Source: Aquiflexum sp. TKW24L (GTDB lineage: Bacteria > Bacteroidota > Bacteroidia > Cytophagales > Cyclobacteriaceae). From it: DNA of 64,000 bases. Numbering within the stretch: position 1 is the first letter of the stretch; every line of letters starts with the position of its first letter. Location: the NCBI RefSeq assembly GCF_023502205.1, contig NZ_JAMFLG010000005.1:124001-188000 (forward strand). The letters run 5' to 3'. Made by a program: the position numbers and the translations under genes. Below are positions 35,750-46,355 of this stretch, one piece after another. Below the pieces are notes generated by a model that worked only from the letters and a program-made list of their open reading frames with translations, was not told the DNA's origin and did not search any database.

Positions 35750-38700
35750 TCAAAGTTGGCCACCTACACCTTTAAACTTCTCGACAAAAGCGGCAATCTT
35801 TTGAAAAACACTTTGTTTTTTTGTCAAATACTGAGGATTTAAAGGGCTCATTTTGGGTAAAATTGTATTGAGCTCTGTTCCGTTTTCACTTGCAAATTCA
35901 CGCTTTAAAGAAGCCGCAATATATCGCTTTGCTTCTGCCTCATTTAAATTCTCATTGGATATTAATTCTGAAGCTTCAGCTTTCTGTTTGCCTTGGGCAT
36001 ATCCGAAAAATGAATCTATAATAGTCGCTTTATCTTGAATGTTATCAAGGTCTGTTTCATTAATAAAGTCAACTATCAAACTTTCTTTTGCTCTATTGCC
36101 AATACTGGCCTTAATAATTCGACGAACTTCGTCTACTAATGAAACTTTATCCTTTGTCTTTTTATTTTGCTCAAATATCAGTTCAAGAATATAATCAAGG
36201 TTTATTTCTTGTGATTTAAGTAGGTCTATTTCAAATACTACATCATCCCAATCAACTTTTGATTCTTCTGATTCTTTACCAATTTTCTCACGTCTAAACC
36301 AATCACGAATATCATTATAAGTTGATCTATAATCCTGAATGATCCGTTCTGGTAGCAACTCTATCTTTTGCATTGCTTTTATATCTTCATCTGTCACAAA
36401 ATGATCCTCTTTAAATGCTTCTACAGCTTCAGGGTCATTTAAGTCGATTGCTTCAAGTGCTTTGAGATGGGTAAATTCATCGTAATTCTGAAGTATATTT
36501 TCAACACGCAGGTATTCCCCAAACAGCTTTGTGAACTCTTTTTTATCTTTTTCCTTTACGATTTCATCTGGATTTGGGAATTTTTGATTCAACTCTTTTA
36601 CAACTTCAATATAACCTCTGCGGGCTTCTCCTGTGGCAATGTCCGTAAACCCTTCTAAATATTCTTTGTAACTCTTTTCTAATACCACATTTTTAGTGTT
36701 ACTATCTCCAAATATAGTAATGGCATCAATAGTAGCTTTTTCTAAATCCCTAAAAGTAATGATGTTACCAAAGGTTTTTGTGGCATCATAAATTCTATTG
36801 GTACGTGAAAAAGCTTGAATTAAACCGTGATAACGTAGATTCTTATCAACAAACAGCGTGTTAAGAGTGGGTGCATCAAAACCTGTTAAGAACATACCAA
36901 CAACGATAATTAGGTCAATTTCTTTATTCTTTACTCGTTTGGCAAGGTCACGATAGTAATTCTGAAACTCTTTACTTTCAACACCATAACTTGTTTTGAA
37001 CATGGTGTTATAGTCATTGATTGCTTTGGTTAAAAACTCTTTTGAACTGCTGTCCATAGCAGAGAGTTCAAAGGTTTCATCAATTATTTCCCCTATGGCA
37101 TTTTGTTCTTCGTTGGCTGCAAAGGAGAAGATTGTTGCAATTTTTAGAGGCTTATCGCTCTCACTTTGTAAACGGTTTAATTCCTCATAATAACATTTGG
37201 CAGCATCGACACTACTTACTGCAAACATGGCGTTAAAGCCTTTGGTACTCCCTTGATTTCTATGGGTTTTTACTCTGAAATTCTGTAAGATGTATTGAGA
37301 AATTTCTTTTATACGGGCAGGATGAAGTAAAGCTGTTTTGTTTTCTGCTCCACTTAACTTTTTCACATCTTGTTCTGTTTCAATTCCCTTAAACTTAGGG
37401 CGAACATTATTATAGTCTACTTTGAACTTCAGGACTTTTTCATCCCTAATAGCATCAGTTATTACATAGGAGTGCAATTCCCTACCAAATACGCTTGCAG
37501 TGGTTTCGGAACCTAAAGCGTTTTGGGGAAAGATAGGAGTACCGGTAAACCCAAATTGATAGTATTTTTTAAATTTTTTCCTGAGGCTTTTTTGAGCTTC
37601 ACCAAATTGGGAGCGATGCGCTTCATCAAAAATGAATATTACTTGTTTTTGATAGATTGCTAGGTCATTCTCACTTTTCATGAGGTTATTCAGTTTCTGA
37701 ATAGTCGTGACAATAATCTTATTATCGTCTTTTTCTATGTTTCTTTTTAAGCCTGCTGTATTATCTGAACCATTAACACTATCCGGAGAGAACCGTTGAT
37801 ATTCTTTCATAGTTTGAAAATCAAGGTCTTTGCGATCTACTACAAAGAGTACTTTATCTATGAAATCAAGTTGTGTAGCCAATCTCGCAGCTTTAAAACT
37901 GGTAAGGGTCTTACCTGAACCTGTGGTGTGCCAAATATAACCTCCTCCCTCTGTGCAAGACCATTTTTTTGATTGATACGAGCTTTCAATTTTCCATAAG
38001 ATCCTTTCAGTAGCAGCAATTTGATAAGGTCTCATGATAAGCAGCGTGTCACTTGTATCAAAAACAGAATATGTGAGTAATACTTTTAAAAGTGTTTGCT
38101 TCTGAAAAAATGTGGCAGTAAAATCCTTCAGGTCTTTAATTATAGTATTGTCAGCCTTAGCCCAATTCATGGTAAAATCAAAGCTGTTTTTATTTCGCTC
38201 AACTGTGTTGGCAAAGTAACGGCTGTCAGTGCCATTTGATATGACAAAAATCTGTACGTATTTAAAGAGTGAATTACCGGTATTTAAACTCTCTTTGGTG
38301 TAGCGATGTATTTGATTAAACGCTTCCCGAATAGCAACTCCACGTTTTTTCAGCTCTACTTGTACCAAAGGTAAGCCATTGACCAAGATGGTTACGTCAT
38401 AACGATTTCCATGCGTTCCTCTTTGTTCAAATTGAGAAATTACTTGCACTTTATTACGTGCAATATTCTTCTTATCTACTAAGTAGATGTTTTGGATATG
38501 CCCATCGTCAAAAACGAAATCGTAGATATAATTGTCATGTATTTTCCTTGTTTTCTCAACAAGATTGTCACTTGGTTTATCTAAATACTCCTCCACATAA
38601 CGAGCCCATTCACTATCAGAAAACTCCATTTGATTAAGTGCTTGAAGCTGTATTCTTGCGTTTACAAGCATTTCTCGGACAGAAATAAGGTTAGATGGAT

Positions 38701-38857
38701 TTTCATAACCTTGATTTATTAAGTCTTGGATAAATTCGCGCTCTAAGGCAAACTCCGTCTGATAAACAGCAGAAGGTTCATTCACCATTGAGTACTTGGT
38801 GAATTTATCCAGTACAATGAAGCTATTTGATTCTGCTATGGTTTTATATTGCGACAT
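35750..38857 (-). CDS. hsdR: Type I restriction enzyme R subunit (type IC, EcoR124I-like)
   Basis: The motor and nuclease subunit, 1035 residues. The PD-(D/E)xK nuclease is near the N-terminus with Asp154, Glu168 and Lys170 ([20 protein letters not shown]), the same spacing as Asp151/Glu165/Lys167 of EcoR124I as I recall them. Helicase motifs follow: Walker [17 protein letters not shown] as [11 protein letters not shown], motif III FGFTGTP and motif [13 protein letters not shown]. The C-terminus [17 protein letters not shown] and [10 protein letters not shown] is the conserved type IC tail that binds the methyltransferase core. The 14-bp overlap with the anticodon nuclease gene upstream points to a single leftward operon. 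Confidence 0.97.
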   Translation of the reverse strand: MSQYKTIAESNSFIVLDKFTKYSMVNEPSAVYQTEFALEREFIQDLINQGYENPSNLISVREMLVNARIQLQALNQMEFSDSEWARYVEEYLDKPSDNLVEKTRKIHDNYIYDFVFDDGHIQNIYLVDKKNIARNKVQVISQFEQRGTHGNRYDVTILVNGLPLVQVELKKRGVAIREAFNQIHRYTKESLNTGNSLFKYVQIFVISNGTDSRYFANTVERNKNSFDFTMNWAKADNTIIKDLKDFTATFFQKQTLLKVLLTYSVFDTSDTLLIMRPYQIAATERILWKIESSYQSKKWSCTEGGGYIWHTTGSGKTLTSFKAARLATQLDFIDKVLFVVDRKDLDFQTMKEYQRFSPDSVNGSDNTAGLKRNIEKDDNKIIVTTIQKLNNLMKSENDLAIYQKQVIFIFDEAHRSQFGEAQKSLRKKFKKYYQFGFTGTPIFPQNALGSETTASVFGRELHSYVITDAIRDEKVLKFKVDYNNVRPKFKGIETEQDVKKLSGAENKTALLHPARIKEISQYILQNFRVKTHRNQGSTKGFNAMFAVSSVDAAKCYYEELNRLQSESDKPLKIATIFSFAANEEQNAIGEIIDETFELSAMDSSSKEFLTKAINDYNTMFKTSYGVESKEFQNYYRDLAKRVKNKEIDLIIVVGMFLTGFDAPTLNTLFVDKNLRYHGLIQAFSRTNRIYDATKTFGNIITFRDLEKATIDAITIFGDSNTKNVVLEKSYKEYLEGFTDIATGEARRGYIEVVKELNQKFPNPDEIVKEKDKKEFTKLFGEYLRVENILQNYDEFTHLKALEAIDLNDPEAVEAFKEDHFVTDEDIKAMQKIELLPERIIQDYRSTYNDIRDWFRREKIGKESEESKVDWDDVVFEIDLLKSQEINLDYILELIFEQNKKTKDKVSLVDEVRRIIKASIGNRAKESLIVDFINETDLDNIQDKATIIDSFFGYAQGKQKAEASELISNENLNEAEAKRYIAASLKREFASENGTELNTILPKMSPLNPQYLTKKQSVFQKIAAFVEKFKGVGGQL

Positions 38858-39989
38858 TTCCTTCAGGTGTGCTTGTGTTTATAGTTGGTTTGAAACCGTA
38901 CATTCTTTTGATTTCATTTACTAGAAAGCCCAATACTCTCTTGTCATTTTCTTCTACAATTGAAATCTCTTCACCATTGTGTCTTGAATGACTTGAAAGG
39001 TTTATTATTCTTCTGTAGTATGCTTCACGTGATTCTTGGGGCAAAAGGTCTTCCCATTTATTATATCCCAAAAAAGTGGAAGTCTTTTCTAATAGGTTCC
39101 GAAGAAAATTGAAATGAAACTTCTTTATCTCACCTGTAGGCTGTATTGCTTTTTCCAATTCCGACAATAGAAACAGGTGATATGAGAATGGTGAATCACT
39201 TTCTAATTCTTTCATTGAAAAAGTGCCGTCATTAAGCTTTTCTAAAAGCCATTTCTTATTCCTCCTAACCCTATTAAATTCATTGAAAAGTACATTGTAG
39301 AATAATGGATTATGTGTAGTGATTATGAATTTCAAATCAGAAGTGCTTGACTTTATTAATTCTGAGATATTCACAGCCAATTCAATTAGATGTGTATCAT
39401 CTAAAGAGCTAACTGGGTCATCAATAAAAATATATTTAAGATTGTTGTATTGGGGGGTTTCCCGGCTTTCTTGGTCAACAATGTTTAAAACACTTACAAC
39501 TTGCTCCATTAAACTGAAAAAAACACTCCAAATAAAACAGCTTTCTTCTCCTTTAGAGATTTTTACATATTCAGTATCACCTTCATTACCTCTCTCAAAT
39601 GAAAACCTTACCTCAGTAAAATCCTCATTGAATTGCGGAGTTAATCTGTCATTTGTTAATTGCTGGAAATTCTCAATAATATTTCTGTCTTGACCTTGTT
39701 CTCTAAGTACCCAATCAGTAAAACTGTTCGGCTGTATCTTCAACTTTCTATCAGAGTCAGACTCCAAATCATTATCCCAATAAAACAAATCTTCTGTAAA
39801 GGCATTATAGTAAAGAATTTTAATCCCTGATTCTTCTTGCTGGTCTACGTCAAGTTCTTTTGGGGCTATTAACTCTTTAAATTGACGTGATAACCGAGTT
39901 TTTCCTGAGCCGTTAAATGCATAAATTAGCTGTAATTTTTTATCAGCATCTTTTAGTATATGAGCTATTTCAATTAAGGATTGTCCCAT
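38844..39989 (-). CDS. prrC: PrrC-type anticodon nuclease (restriction-linked suicide tRNA nuclease)
   Basis: A latent tRNA anticodon nuclease held silent by its type IC restriction partner. The ATG at 39989 gives 381 residues, close to E. coli PrrC. The ATPase half shows Walker A FNGSGKT (25-31) in the context [31 protein letters not shown] (60-75), an ABC-like signature ISKGEES (144-150), Walker [14 protein letters not shown] (186-198) and [14 protein letters not shown]. In the nuclease half, Arg297 and Glu301 (FLRNLLEKT) and His334 (NLSSHS) match the spacing of the PrrC triad Arg320/Glu324/His356 as I recall it (4 apart; 37 here against 36). It lies between the M/S gene and hsdR, as prrC does in EcoprrI, and overlaps hsdR by 14 bp. 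The ATG at 40001 would overlap hsdMS by 11 bp. Confidence 0.88.
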   Translation of the reverse strand: MGQSLIEIAHILKDADKKLQLIYAFNGSGKTRLSRQFKELIAPKELDVDQQEESGIKILYYNAFTEDLFYWDNDLESDSDRKLKIQPNSFTDWVLREQGQDRNIIENFQQLTNDRLTPQFNEDFTEVRFSFERGNEGDTEYVKISKGEESCFIWSVFFSLMEQVVSVLNIVDQESRETPQYNNLKYIFIDDPVSSLDDTHLIELAVNISELIKSSTSDLKFIITTHNPLFYNVLFNEFNRVRRNKKWLLEKLNDGTFSMKELESDSPFSYHLFLLSELEKAIQPTGEIKKFHFNFLRNLLEKTSTFLGYNKWEDLLPQESREAYYRRIINLSSHSRHNGEEISIVEENDKRVLGFLVNEIKRMYGFKPTINTSTPEGNVAI

Positions 39990-39990
39990 A

Positions 39991-42204
39991 TTATGATTCA
40001 TTATTATTCTTAGGAAATGCTATTAACATATCACGGTAGTATTCGTATTGCTTTTGTCTTAGTTTAATTTCTTTGGGAAGTCCTTCACTTAGTGAAGAAG
40101 TTAGTGCATCAAATTTATCTAAGAATGAAACAATTCGTTCCTGTTCCTCTCTTGGCAGAACTGGAATTATTGCCTTGCCCACTCCCCTCGCGTTAATTGC
40201 GGAAATTTTTCCCGAAGATATATGACTCCGTATTTGGTCATGGAATTGTTTAGTACGAGTAAAGTAAGCTACATATTTAGGATTTAAATGACTTCTGAAA
40301 GAAAAACAAGCATCATGTATAACGACACCTTCATCTCCTAACCAAGCAGTACCCATTCCAATATCCTCAATTGTCTCCCCGGCAGCCACAATAATAACAT
40401 CACCCTTTTCTGCAACTCTTAAGTTCCTCTTTTCAACAAGTTCTTGACTTAAAAAAGATTTGGATTTATTTGCCCAAATACCATAATGAGTGTACATCTC
40501 ACCATAATGAATGCATGGGATACCTTCTGAAATCATATCTGTTTTAACAAATCGTTTCCCTCTTTGGAATTCTCCAATTTCACTTAATGATTTCCACTCA
40601 ACTGCATTTCTCTTAATATTCAAGAACTGATTGTGATAGCGACTAAACTGTTCCTTACTTAACTCAAGCTCATTTATAACTGTATCAATACCTGCACGAA
40701 GAGATTCTACCCTCTGCACAGTCTTTAAAATCTCTTCATTTAATTTATCTATATCAACCTTTTCAATTTGATTTTTAGGTGCGACATATGAGCTAACGGA
40801 TAAATTGTAATCGTTTTCGGCAATGATAGAATTGTCGATAGTCTTAGCCACGAACTCAACATTTTTTTTACTGTCGAAAATTCCCATAATCTTCTCAATG
40901 TGTTTGTCTTCCAACACATTGTTATTAGTTACTTTTTTAAAGAAATCTTCGCCATTAGCATCTATAAACTGCGTTTTATTTTCTGTTTTATGCTTTGAAA
41001 GAACAAGAATTGTTACTGCAATGGGAGTTCCATAGAATAAGTTTGGTGCGAGGGAGATAATGGTCTCAACAAAATTATTTTCAACTAAATATTTTCTGAT
41101 TTTCTGTTCTGCACCACCTCGGTAAAAGATACCTGGGAAACAAACAATAGCTGCTCTTCCTTTACTGGATAGATAACTTAGAGCATGTAAAACAAAGGCA
41201 AAATCTGCTTTAGATTTCGGAGCCAATACTCCGGCAGGTGCAAAACGGTCATCATTAATCAGCGTTGGGTCATCGTCACCTTTCCATTTTATGGAGTAAG
41301 GCGGATTAGAAACAATTGCATCAAATGGTTTTTCATCACCATAACGTGGGTCGGTTAGTGTATTGCCAAGGGCAATATTAAACTTATCGTAGTTGATGTT
41401 GTGCAAAAACATGTTCATACGAGCAAGGTTGTAAGTTGTGTGGTTTACTTCCTGCCCATAGAAGCCTTCTTCAATAATATGCTTCTCGAAATGGTCTTTA
41501 GCTTGTAAAAGGAGTGATCCTGAACCAACTGCTGGGTCATATATTTTATTAACGGTTGTTTGCCCATGCATTGCCAATTGAGCAATGAGTTTCGATACAT
41601 GCGTTGGTGTAAAAAATTCACCCCCTGATTTACCTGCGTTTTGGGCATAATTAGAAATTAAAAATTCATAGGCATCGCCAAAGAGGTCAATTTTCTTATC
41701 TTCAAATTTTCCAAAATTCAGTTCTTCAACACCTTTCAAAACTTTAGCCAATCTGTCATTTTTGCTTTCAACAGTATTACCTAATCGTGTACTTGTTGTG
41801 TCAAAGTCGGCAAACAATCCTTTTATATCAGGTTCAGATGGATAACCATTTGCAGAACTTTCAATAGCGTCAAAAATGGCTTTTAAGTCTGTGTTAAGAT
41901 TTGGATTAGTATTGGCTGTTTTGGCAACATTTACAAAAAGTTGACTTGGATAGATAAAATACCCTTTTGTTTTAATTGCATCATCTTTTATTTCGGGAGT
42001 TATTACATCATCTAATAATAATGTATAGTCAACGCTTTCATCACCACCTTCGATATAATTGGTAAAGTTTTCACTAATGAAGCGATAGAAAAGTGCACCT
42101 AAAACAAACTGCTTGAAATCCCAACCATCTACAGAGCCACGCACTTCGTTGGCTATTTTCCATATTTTATTACGCAATTCTATTTTTTGTTCGATGCTTG
42201 TCAT
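39991..42204 (-). CDS. Fused type IC HsdM-HsdS protein with a single target-recognition domain
   Basis: 737 residues, longer than an HsdM (about 515). Residues 1-515 are an EcoR124I-type N6-adenine methyltransferase: [20 protein letters not shown], AdoMet motif DPAVGSGSL (223-231) and catalytic NPPY (300-303). At about 515-545 ([24 protein letters not shown]) the chain joins the central conserved region of a type IC HsdS, continues through one target-recognition domain (to about 690) and ends in the conserved helix [17 protein letters not shown]...[13 protein letters not shown]. The first recognition domain and the separate hsdS start are missing. Two copies could therefore build a symmetric M2S2-half complex reading a palindromic split site. 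First gene of the hsdMS-prrC-hsdR operon. Confidence 0.9.
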   Translation of the reverse strand: MTSIEQKIELRNKIWKIANEVRGSVDGWDFKQFVLGALFYRFISENFTNYIEGGDESVDYTLLLDDVITPEIKDDAIKTKGYFIYPSQLFVNVAKTANTNPNLNTDLKAIFDAIESSANGYPSEPDIKGLFADFDTTSTRLGNTVESKNDRLAKVLKGVEELNFGKFEDKKIDLFGDAYEFLISNYAQNAGKSGGEFFTPTHVSKLIAQLAMHGQTTVNKIYDPAVGSGSLLLQAKDHFEKHIIEEGFYGQEVNHTTYNLARMNMFLHNINYDKFNIALGNTLTDPRYGDEKPFDAIVSNPPYSIKWKGDDDPTLINDDRFAPAGVLAPKSKADFAFVLHALSYLSSKGRAAIVCFPGIFYRGGAEQKIRKYLVENNFVETIISLAPNLFYGTPIAVTILVLSKHKTENKTQFIDANGEDFFKKVTNNNVLEDKHIEKIMGIFDSKKNVEFVAKTIDNSIIAENDYNLSVSSYVAPKNQIEKVDIDKLNEEILKTVQRVESLRAGIDTVINELELSKEQFSRYHNQFLNIKRNAVEWKSLSEIGEFQRGKRFVKTDMISEGIPCIHYGEMYTHYGIWANKSKSFLSQELVEKRNLRVAEKGDVIIVAAGETIEDIGMGTAWLGDEGVVIHDACFSFRSHLNPKYVAYFTRTKQFHDQIRSHISSGKISAINARGVGKAIIPVLPREEQERIVSFLDKFDALTSSLSEGLPKEIKLRQKQYEYYRDMLIAFPKNNNES

Positions 42205-42390
42205 TTTTTATCTTTTAATAAGTCTTTTGTTTTTACTCTTAGTATCAAATACCCTTGTTTACATCCCATAATTCGGTCAATTATCAAAAATATTGCTTTT
42301 AATTTTCATTCCTACCATAAGACCAATTATTGATTTTAGGGGTTTAGGATCAAATTCATAAAGGATAGAGGGTTCTTCATTACATACCGC

Positions 42391-42852
42391 AGTATAAAAA
42401 AAACCTACTTCAGTACCCTCGGAAGGTACTCGTCATACTTCCGAGAGTACTCATGTATTTCCAAAGAATACACAGGTAACAAATAAGAATACCTGCCTAA
42501 TGATTTAGAATACTCAGGTATTCCCAAAGAATACCCATTGAATCAAAAAGACTTTCTGTGTATTAAAATTCAATACCTGTGTAGTAAAAAAGAATTCACG
42601 TGTATTAAAATAGTATTCACCTGTATTAAAAAAGACTCGAGGTGTATTCAAAATCAATAGACGGATAATGAAAATGACTTCACGTGTATTAATATAGAAT
42701 ACCTGTGAAGTAAAAAAGATTCAAAATGTAGTAAATGAGAATCCCCGACTAGCATCGGAGTGTACCTGAGTACCTTCCGAAGGTCTGCGTCAAACTTCGG
42801 AAAGTAGCCATCATACTTCCCTGAGTATTCGGGGATATAAAAAATAGCCTTT
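42391..42852 (+). repeat. Degenerate tandem repeat with exact 21-bp period, tract 1
   Basis: Units resembling TGTATTAAAATAGAATTCACC start at 42454, 42517, 42559, 42580, 42601, 42622, 42643, 42685, 42706 and 42727, all multiples of 21 bp apart, and weaker units keep the same phase out to 42391 and 42832. The ends share related units (AGTACC...GGAAGG at 42412, AGTACC...CGAAGG at 42769; TCATACTTCC at 42433 and 42811). On the minus strand the period corresponds to seven residues (for example VFFNTGE, YYFNTRE, FFFTTQV), but stop codons interrupt the frame. The remaining part of the 42205-42932 gap holds no gene. Confidence 0.85.
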
Positions 42853-42932
42853 GAATCAAAAAGGGGGAAAAAGCTATTAATTTCTACTGAACATTGATAC
42901 CGCCATCAATTACCTGTGTCGTTCCAGCTTTT

Positions 42933-43928
42933 TTATATTTCCACAATCATTTTCCCTTTGTTTTTTCCATCAAACAAATCAATAAATGCCTGAGGAATAT
43001 TATCGAAGCCTTTCACAAGGGTCTCGCTGAAGGTGATTTTGTCGTCTTTTAGCCATGCTGATAATTGTTTGATGGCAGCCGGAAATTTTTCCTTTAAATC
43101 ACCAATAATAAATCCCCTCATGGTAGCACTTTTGGTGAGGATGATGGGTTGCAATCGCGGGCCCAGCTGAATCTCAGTTTCATTGTAGAGCGATATAGCA
43201 CCACAAACAGGCAATCGGGCGTACTTATTTATGTTTGCTAAAACAGCGTCGGAAATCTCTCCACCGACATTATCAAAGTAGATATCTACCCCATTCGGGC
43301 AGGCAGTTTTGATAGCATCTTTTAAATTTTTTGCTGTTTTATAATTGATGGCATGATCGAAATTAAACTTTGATGTAAGTAGAGATACTTTTTCATCTGA
43401 ACCGGTAAGGCCAACTACCCGGCAACCGTGCAATTTGCCAATTTGACCCACTACTGTCCCGACAGCCCCTCCTGCTCCGGAAACCACAAGGGTTTCGCCA
43501 TTCTTAGGTAACCCTATTTCCATTAAGCCTAAATAAGCCGTAAGCCCTGTCATTCCTAATATTCCCAAATAGCTTGATAATTTAGCGTCAGCTTTATTCA
43601 CCTTAATTAAGTTTTTACCATCAGAAATTTGATATTCCTTCCAAGCCAAGTTATTCGAAACAAAATCACCCTTTTTGAAATCGGCATGTTTACTTTCTAT
43701 TACCTCGGCGATAATTCCCGATTGAATGGGTTTATTTAATTCAAATGCAGGGATATATGATTTAACAGCGTTCATTCTGCCTCGCAAATATGGATCGACC
43801 GAGACATAAACTGTTTTTAATAAGACCTCATTGTCTTTTGGTGCTGGCATTTCCTCGGTAATGATTTTAAAATCATCAAGCGTTGGTTTTCCATGCGGAC
43901 GATTTTTCAAAAGGATAATTTTGTTCAT
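42933..43928 (-). CDS. NADP-dependent oxidoreductase, zinc-independent MDR family (CurA/leukotriene B4 dehydrogenase-like)
   Basis: A double-bond reductase or quinone-reductase-like enzyme of 331 residues. The start MNKIILLKNRPHGKPTLDDF and VYVSVDPYLRGRMN are typical of the CurA/PTGR branch. The cofactor loop is SGAGGAVGTVVGQIGK near residue 150, and IDIYFDNVGGEI-like sequence (VDIYFDNVGGEISDAVL) follows. No catalytic or structural zinc cysteines are present. It probably reduces alpha,beta-unsaturated carbonyls. It lies 5 bp downstream of the NAD(P)-binding protein gene in a leftward pair. Confidence 0.9.
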   Translation of the reverse strand: MNKIILLKNRPHGKPTLDDFKIITEEMPAPKDNEVLLKTVYVSVDPYLRGRMNAVKSYIPAFELNKPIQSGIIAEVIESKHADFKKGDFVSNNLAWKEYQISDGKNLIKVNKADAKLSSYLGILGMTGLTAYLGLMEIGLPKNGETLVVSGAGGAVGTVVGQIGKLHGCRVVGLTGSDEKVSLLTSKFNFDHAINYKTAKNLKDAIKTACPNGVDIYFDNVGGEISDAVLANINKYARLPVCGAISLYNETEIQLGPRLQPIILTKSATMRGFIIGDLKEKFPAAIKQLSAWLKDDKITFSETLVKGFDNIPQAFIDLFDGKNKGKMIVEI

Positions 43929-43933
43929 AATTT

Positions 43934-44581
43934 TTAATTTTGTTGGACGGCTTTCTCTATTGGAACTTCTCCACTTAGAATTTCGAAAACTTGGTTCTGT
44001 TTAACGCCATCTTCCAAGGCTTCCACTAATGTTTTAGCCACATCCGCTCTTGAAATACTCCCCTGAATTTTCAGTTTCTCATTGAGTTGAATTTTGCCTG
44101 TACCTTCCTCGTCTGTCAAATGACCGGGTCTTACAATACTATAATTCATACCACTCGAACGCAGATGATCATCTGCATTTTGCTTTGCTCTCAAATAATC
44201 TTCAAGTTCGTCACTCACAGATGGATTATCTGCTCCCATGGAGCTCAACATGACAAACTTCTCAAGTCCTGCCTCCTTAGCAGCATCTATTAGTCTTTTT
44301 GCGCCCTCCTGATCCACACCTATTATATTTTTACCTTTTGATCCAGCCGCAAAAATTACTTTATCCGCATTTTTCATTAGGTGGTTTACATCTTCCTCCA
44401 AATCGGCAAGTACTGTAGATACACCTTGCTTTTCAAAATAATCTTTTTGATCCTGTTTTCTGACCATCGCTATAGGTTGATAGACTTCTGATCTTTTTAA
44501 TAAATCGATGATGATTCTGCCTGTGGTTCCGTTGGCACCTGCCACTAATACATTTTTTCTTACTATTTGTAAGGCTTTCAT
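43934..44581 (-). CDS. NAD(P)-binding atypical SDR (NmrA/YwnB-like)
   Basis: A 215-residue Rossmann protein. The cofactor motif is VLVAGANGTTGRIIIDLL at residues 11-28, later FAAGSKGKNIIGVDQEGAKR and FVMLSSMGADNP, typical of the NAD(P)H-binding family close to YwnB and biliverdin reductase B-like proteins. The catalytic YxxxK of classical SDRs is lacking. Expressed with the downstream MDR gene, it may belong to a detoxification or redox-stress response. Confidence 0.85.
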   Translation of the reverse strand: MKALQIVRKNVLVAGANGTTGRIIIDLLKRSEVYQPIAMVRKQDQKDYFEKQGVSTVLADLEEDVNHLMKNADKVIFAAGSKGKNIIGVDQEGAKRLIDAAKEAGLEKFVMLSSMGADNPSVSDELEDYLRAKQNADDHLRSSGMNYSIVRPGHLTDEEGTGKIQLNEKLKIQGSISRADVAKTLVEALEDGVKQNQVFEILSGEVPIEKAVQQN

Positions 44582-44668
44582 ATTTTTTAGTTTTAATATA
44601 TTTTTAGATTATACATGCTGTTTATTTCTTAGAAATTCAATGAGATTATGTTTTGATGCAACTGCATG

Positions 44669-46051
44669 TTAAAATGGATCATTGAGCTCACTTACCCGAA
44701 TGAGTTTTTTATTCACAAACTCCTGGATTCCCAATTCTGAAAGTTCACGGCCAAATCCCGAACGCTTGGTTCCGCCAAAAGGAAGGTCAGCCTGCGTCCA
44801 GGTAGGATGGTTGATAAATACCATTCCGACATCAATCTGATCGGCAATCCTTTTACCTCGCTCGATGTCTTGGGTAAAAACAGATGCCGCCAAACCAAAA
44901 TCAGAGTCATTGGCCAGGTCGATGGCCGCCTGTTCGTCTTTCACCACATAGAAGGAGGCCACCGGACCAAATATTTCTTCTTGATAAGCAGCGATACCGG
45001 GTTTCAGGTCGGTGAGTATCGTCGGTTCCATAAAAGCACCATCGCGGTCTGGACGTTTTCCTCCCAATAAGATTGTAGCGCCTTGGTCAACGGAGCGTTT
45101 TACCTGATCAGCTACTTGAACCGCTCCTTCTTCACTGCTCAAAGGGCCCAATTCTGTATCGGGATCCATCGGGTCACCTACCTTCATTTTTGAGAGCGCG
45201 TCTTTAAATTTTTGGATAAATGTGTCTGCAATTGCTTCCACGGCGATAAACCGCTTGGAGGCGACACAGCATTGACCGTTGTTATTCATCCGGCCGACAA
45301 CTGCCCATTCTACGGTTTTAGCCATATCGGCGTCTTCCAGGATAATAAAGACATCGTTTCCGCCAAGCTCCAAGACCACCTTTTTCAGATATTTCCCGGC
45401 TTCCATGGCAATGCTTGCTCCGGCTTCTTCACTTCCCGTCAAGGAAACTCCCTTGATTCTTTTGTCGGAAACAAGTGCAGATGCGCGTTTACCTGAGATA
45501 AAGAGATTGGTGTATAAGCCTTCGGGCGCTTCTGCTTCTGCAAAAAGTTCTTCAAGAGCGGCGGCACATTGTGGCACGATGGAGGCGTGCTTGAGCAGAA
45601 TGGTATTGCCCACCATAATATTGGGAGCGACAAAGCGCGCTACCTGATAGAAGGGGAAATTCCAGGGCATCACGCCTAACAATACACCAATGGGACTGCT
45701 GCGTACGATGGCCGATCCAAATTCAGGATCGAGAACTTTATCTTCCAAAAAAGCTTCTCCATGATCAGCATAATAATCAAAAATATCTGCACTCAGGTCG
45801 ATTTCACCTTCGGCCTGCGCCAGGAGTTTGCCCATTTCTAAGGTGATGGTTTTGGCAAGCTCAGATTTTTGGACCCGCATCAGTGTTGCGACTTTATGCA
45901 GCAAATCCGCGCGGTGCTGGTAATCGGTTTCTTTCCAGTTGGTAAAAGCTTCTTGGGCCTTGGCAACTTTACCTTCCACTGCCGTTTCTGTCATTTCTTC
46001 GAATGACTTTACTGTCTTGTTTGTATAAGGATTGGTTGTTTGAATGGACAT
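44669..46051 (-). CDS. NAD(P)-dependent aldehyde dehydrogenase, succinate-semialdehyde dehydrogenase-like
   Basis: 460 residues, an aldehyde dehydrogenase. The catalytic cysteine is in NNNGQCCVASKRF, the general-base Glu in VVLELGGNDVFIIL, the cofactor-binding region PWNFPFYQ and the SLTGSEEAG loop. The compact N-terminus (MSIQTTNPYTNKTVKSFEEM) and LPFGGTKRSGFGRELSELGI end are typical of the short SSADH-like branch. The real aldehyde substrate is not fixed by sequence. It lies 87 bp upstream of the NAD(P)-binding protein gene on the same strand. Confidence 0.88.
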   Translation of the reverse strand: MSIQTTNPYTNKTVKSFEEMTETAVEGKVAKAQEAFTNWKETDYQHRADLLHKVATLMRVQKSELAKTITLEMGKLLAQAEGEIDLSADIFDYYADHGEAFLEDKVLDPEFGSAIVRSSPIGVLLGVMPWNFPFYQVARFVAPNIMVGNTILLKHASIVPQCAAALEELFAEAEAPEGLYTNLFISGKRASALVSDKRIKGVSLTGSEEAGASIAMEAGKYLKKVVLELGGNDVFIILEDADMAKTVEWAVVGRMNNNGQCCVASKRFIAVEAIADTFIQKFKDALSKMKVGDPMDPDTELGPLSSEEGAVQVADQVKRSVDQGATILLGGKRPDRDGAFMEPTILTDLKPGIAAYQEEIFGPVASFYVVKDEQAAIDLANDSDFGLAASVFTQDIERGKRIADQIDVGMVFINHPTWTQADLPFGGTKRSGFGRELSELGIQEFVNKKLIRVSELNDPF

Positions 46052-46355
46052 GTTTAATTTTTTTTTTATTGAATAGAAAATATTCTTTCCTGTTTTGAAA
46101 GATTTTTAAAAGCGAACTTCCATTTCATGACTTGAAATAGAGGAACCATAATCGTCGAATAACTAAAAGCAAACGGTTTTAAACCTGTGTTTCATCCTAG
46201 CATGTTGTGAAATCCGATGATAGGAAATCGTAGCTTGTTTTGATCAAAAAATGTCATGTGAGAAATGGATAGTACCCAAATTAAAAAATAGCCAAGGCAA
46301 AAAAGGAAGAATAAATTAGCTCCCTTTTCCGGCTTGATTGAATTTATGCTTTCAA
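46052..46355. other. Intergenic region between aldehyde dehydrogenase and copper-binding protein genes
   Basis: No gene, hairpin or promoter box was recognised. A 64-codon open frame (46192-46386, minus) overlaps the end of the copper-protein gene and looks accidental. Confidence 0.4.

Noticed and set aside
38844-40001. RloC identity for the restriction-linked ATPase
   Set aside because: RloC has a long coiled-coil/zinc-hook insertion and is roughly twice as long; at 381 residues with PrrC-type spacing and neighbours this fits PrrC.
32300-42204. A complete integrative element or prophage
   Set aside because: No integrase, transposase, phage structural or conjugation gene is visible; only uvrC-end repeats and cargo support mobility.
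42391-42852. CRISPR array
   Set aside because: The units are contiguous 21-bp degenerate repeats with no unique spacers of constant length, and there are no cas genes.
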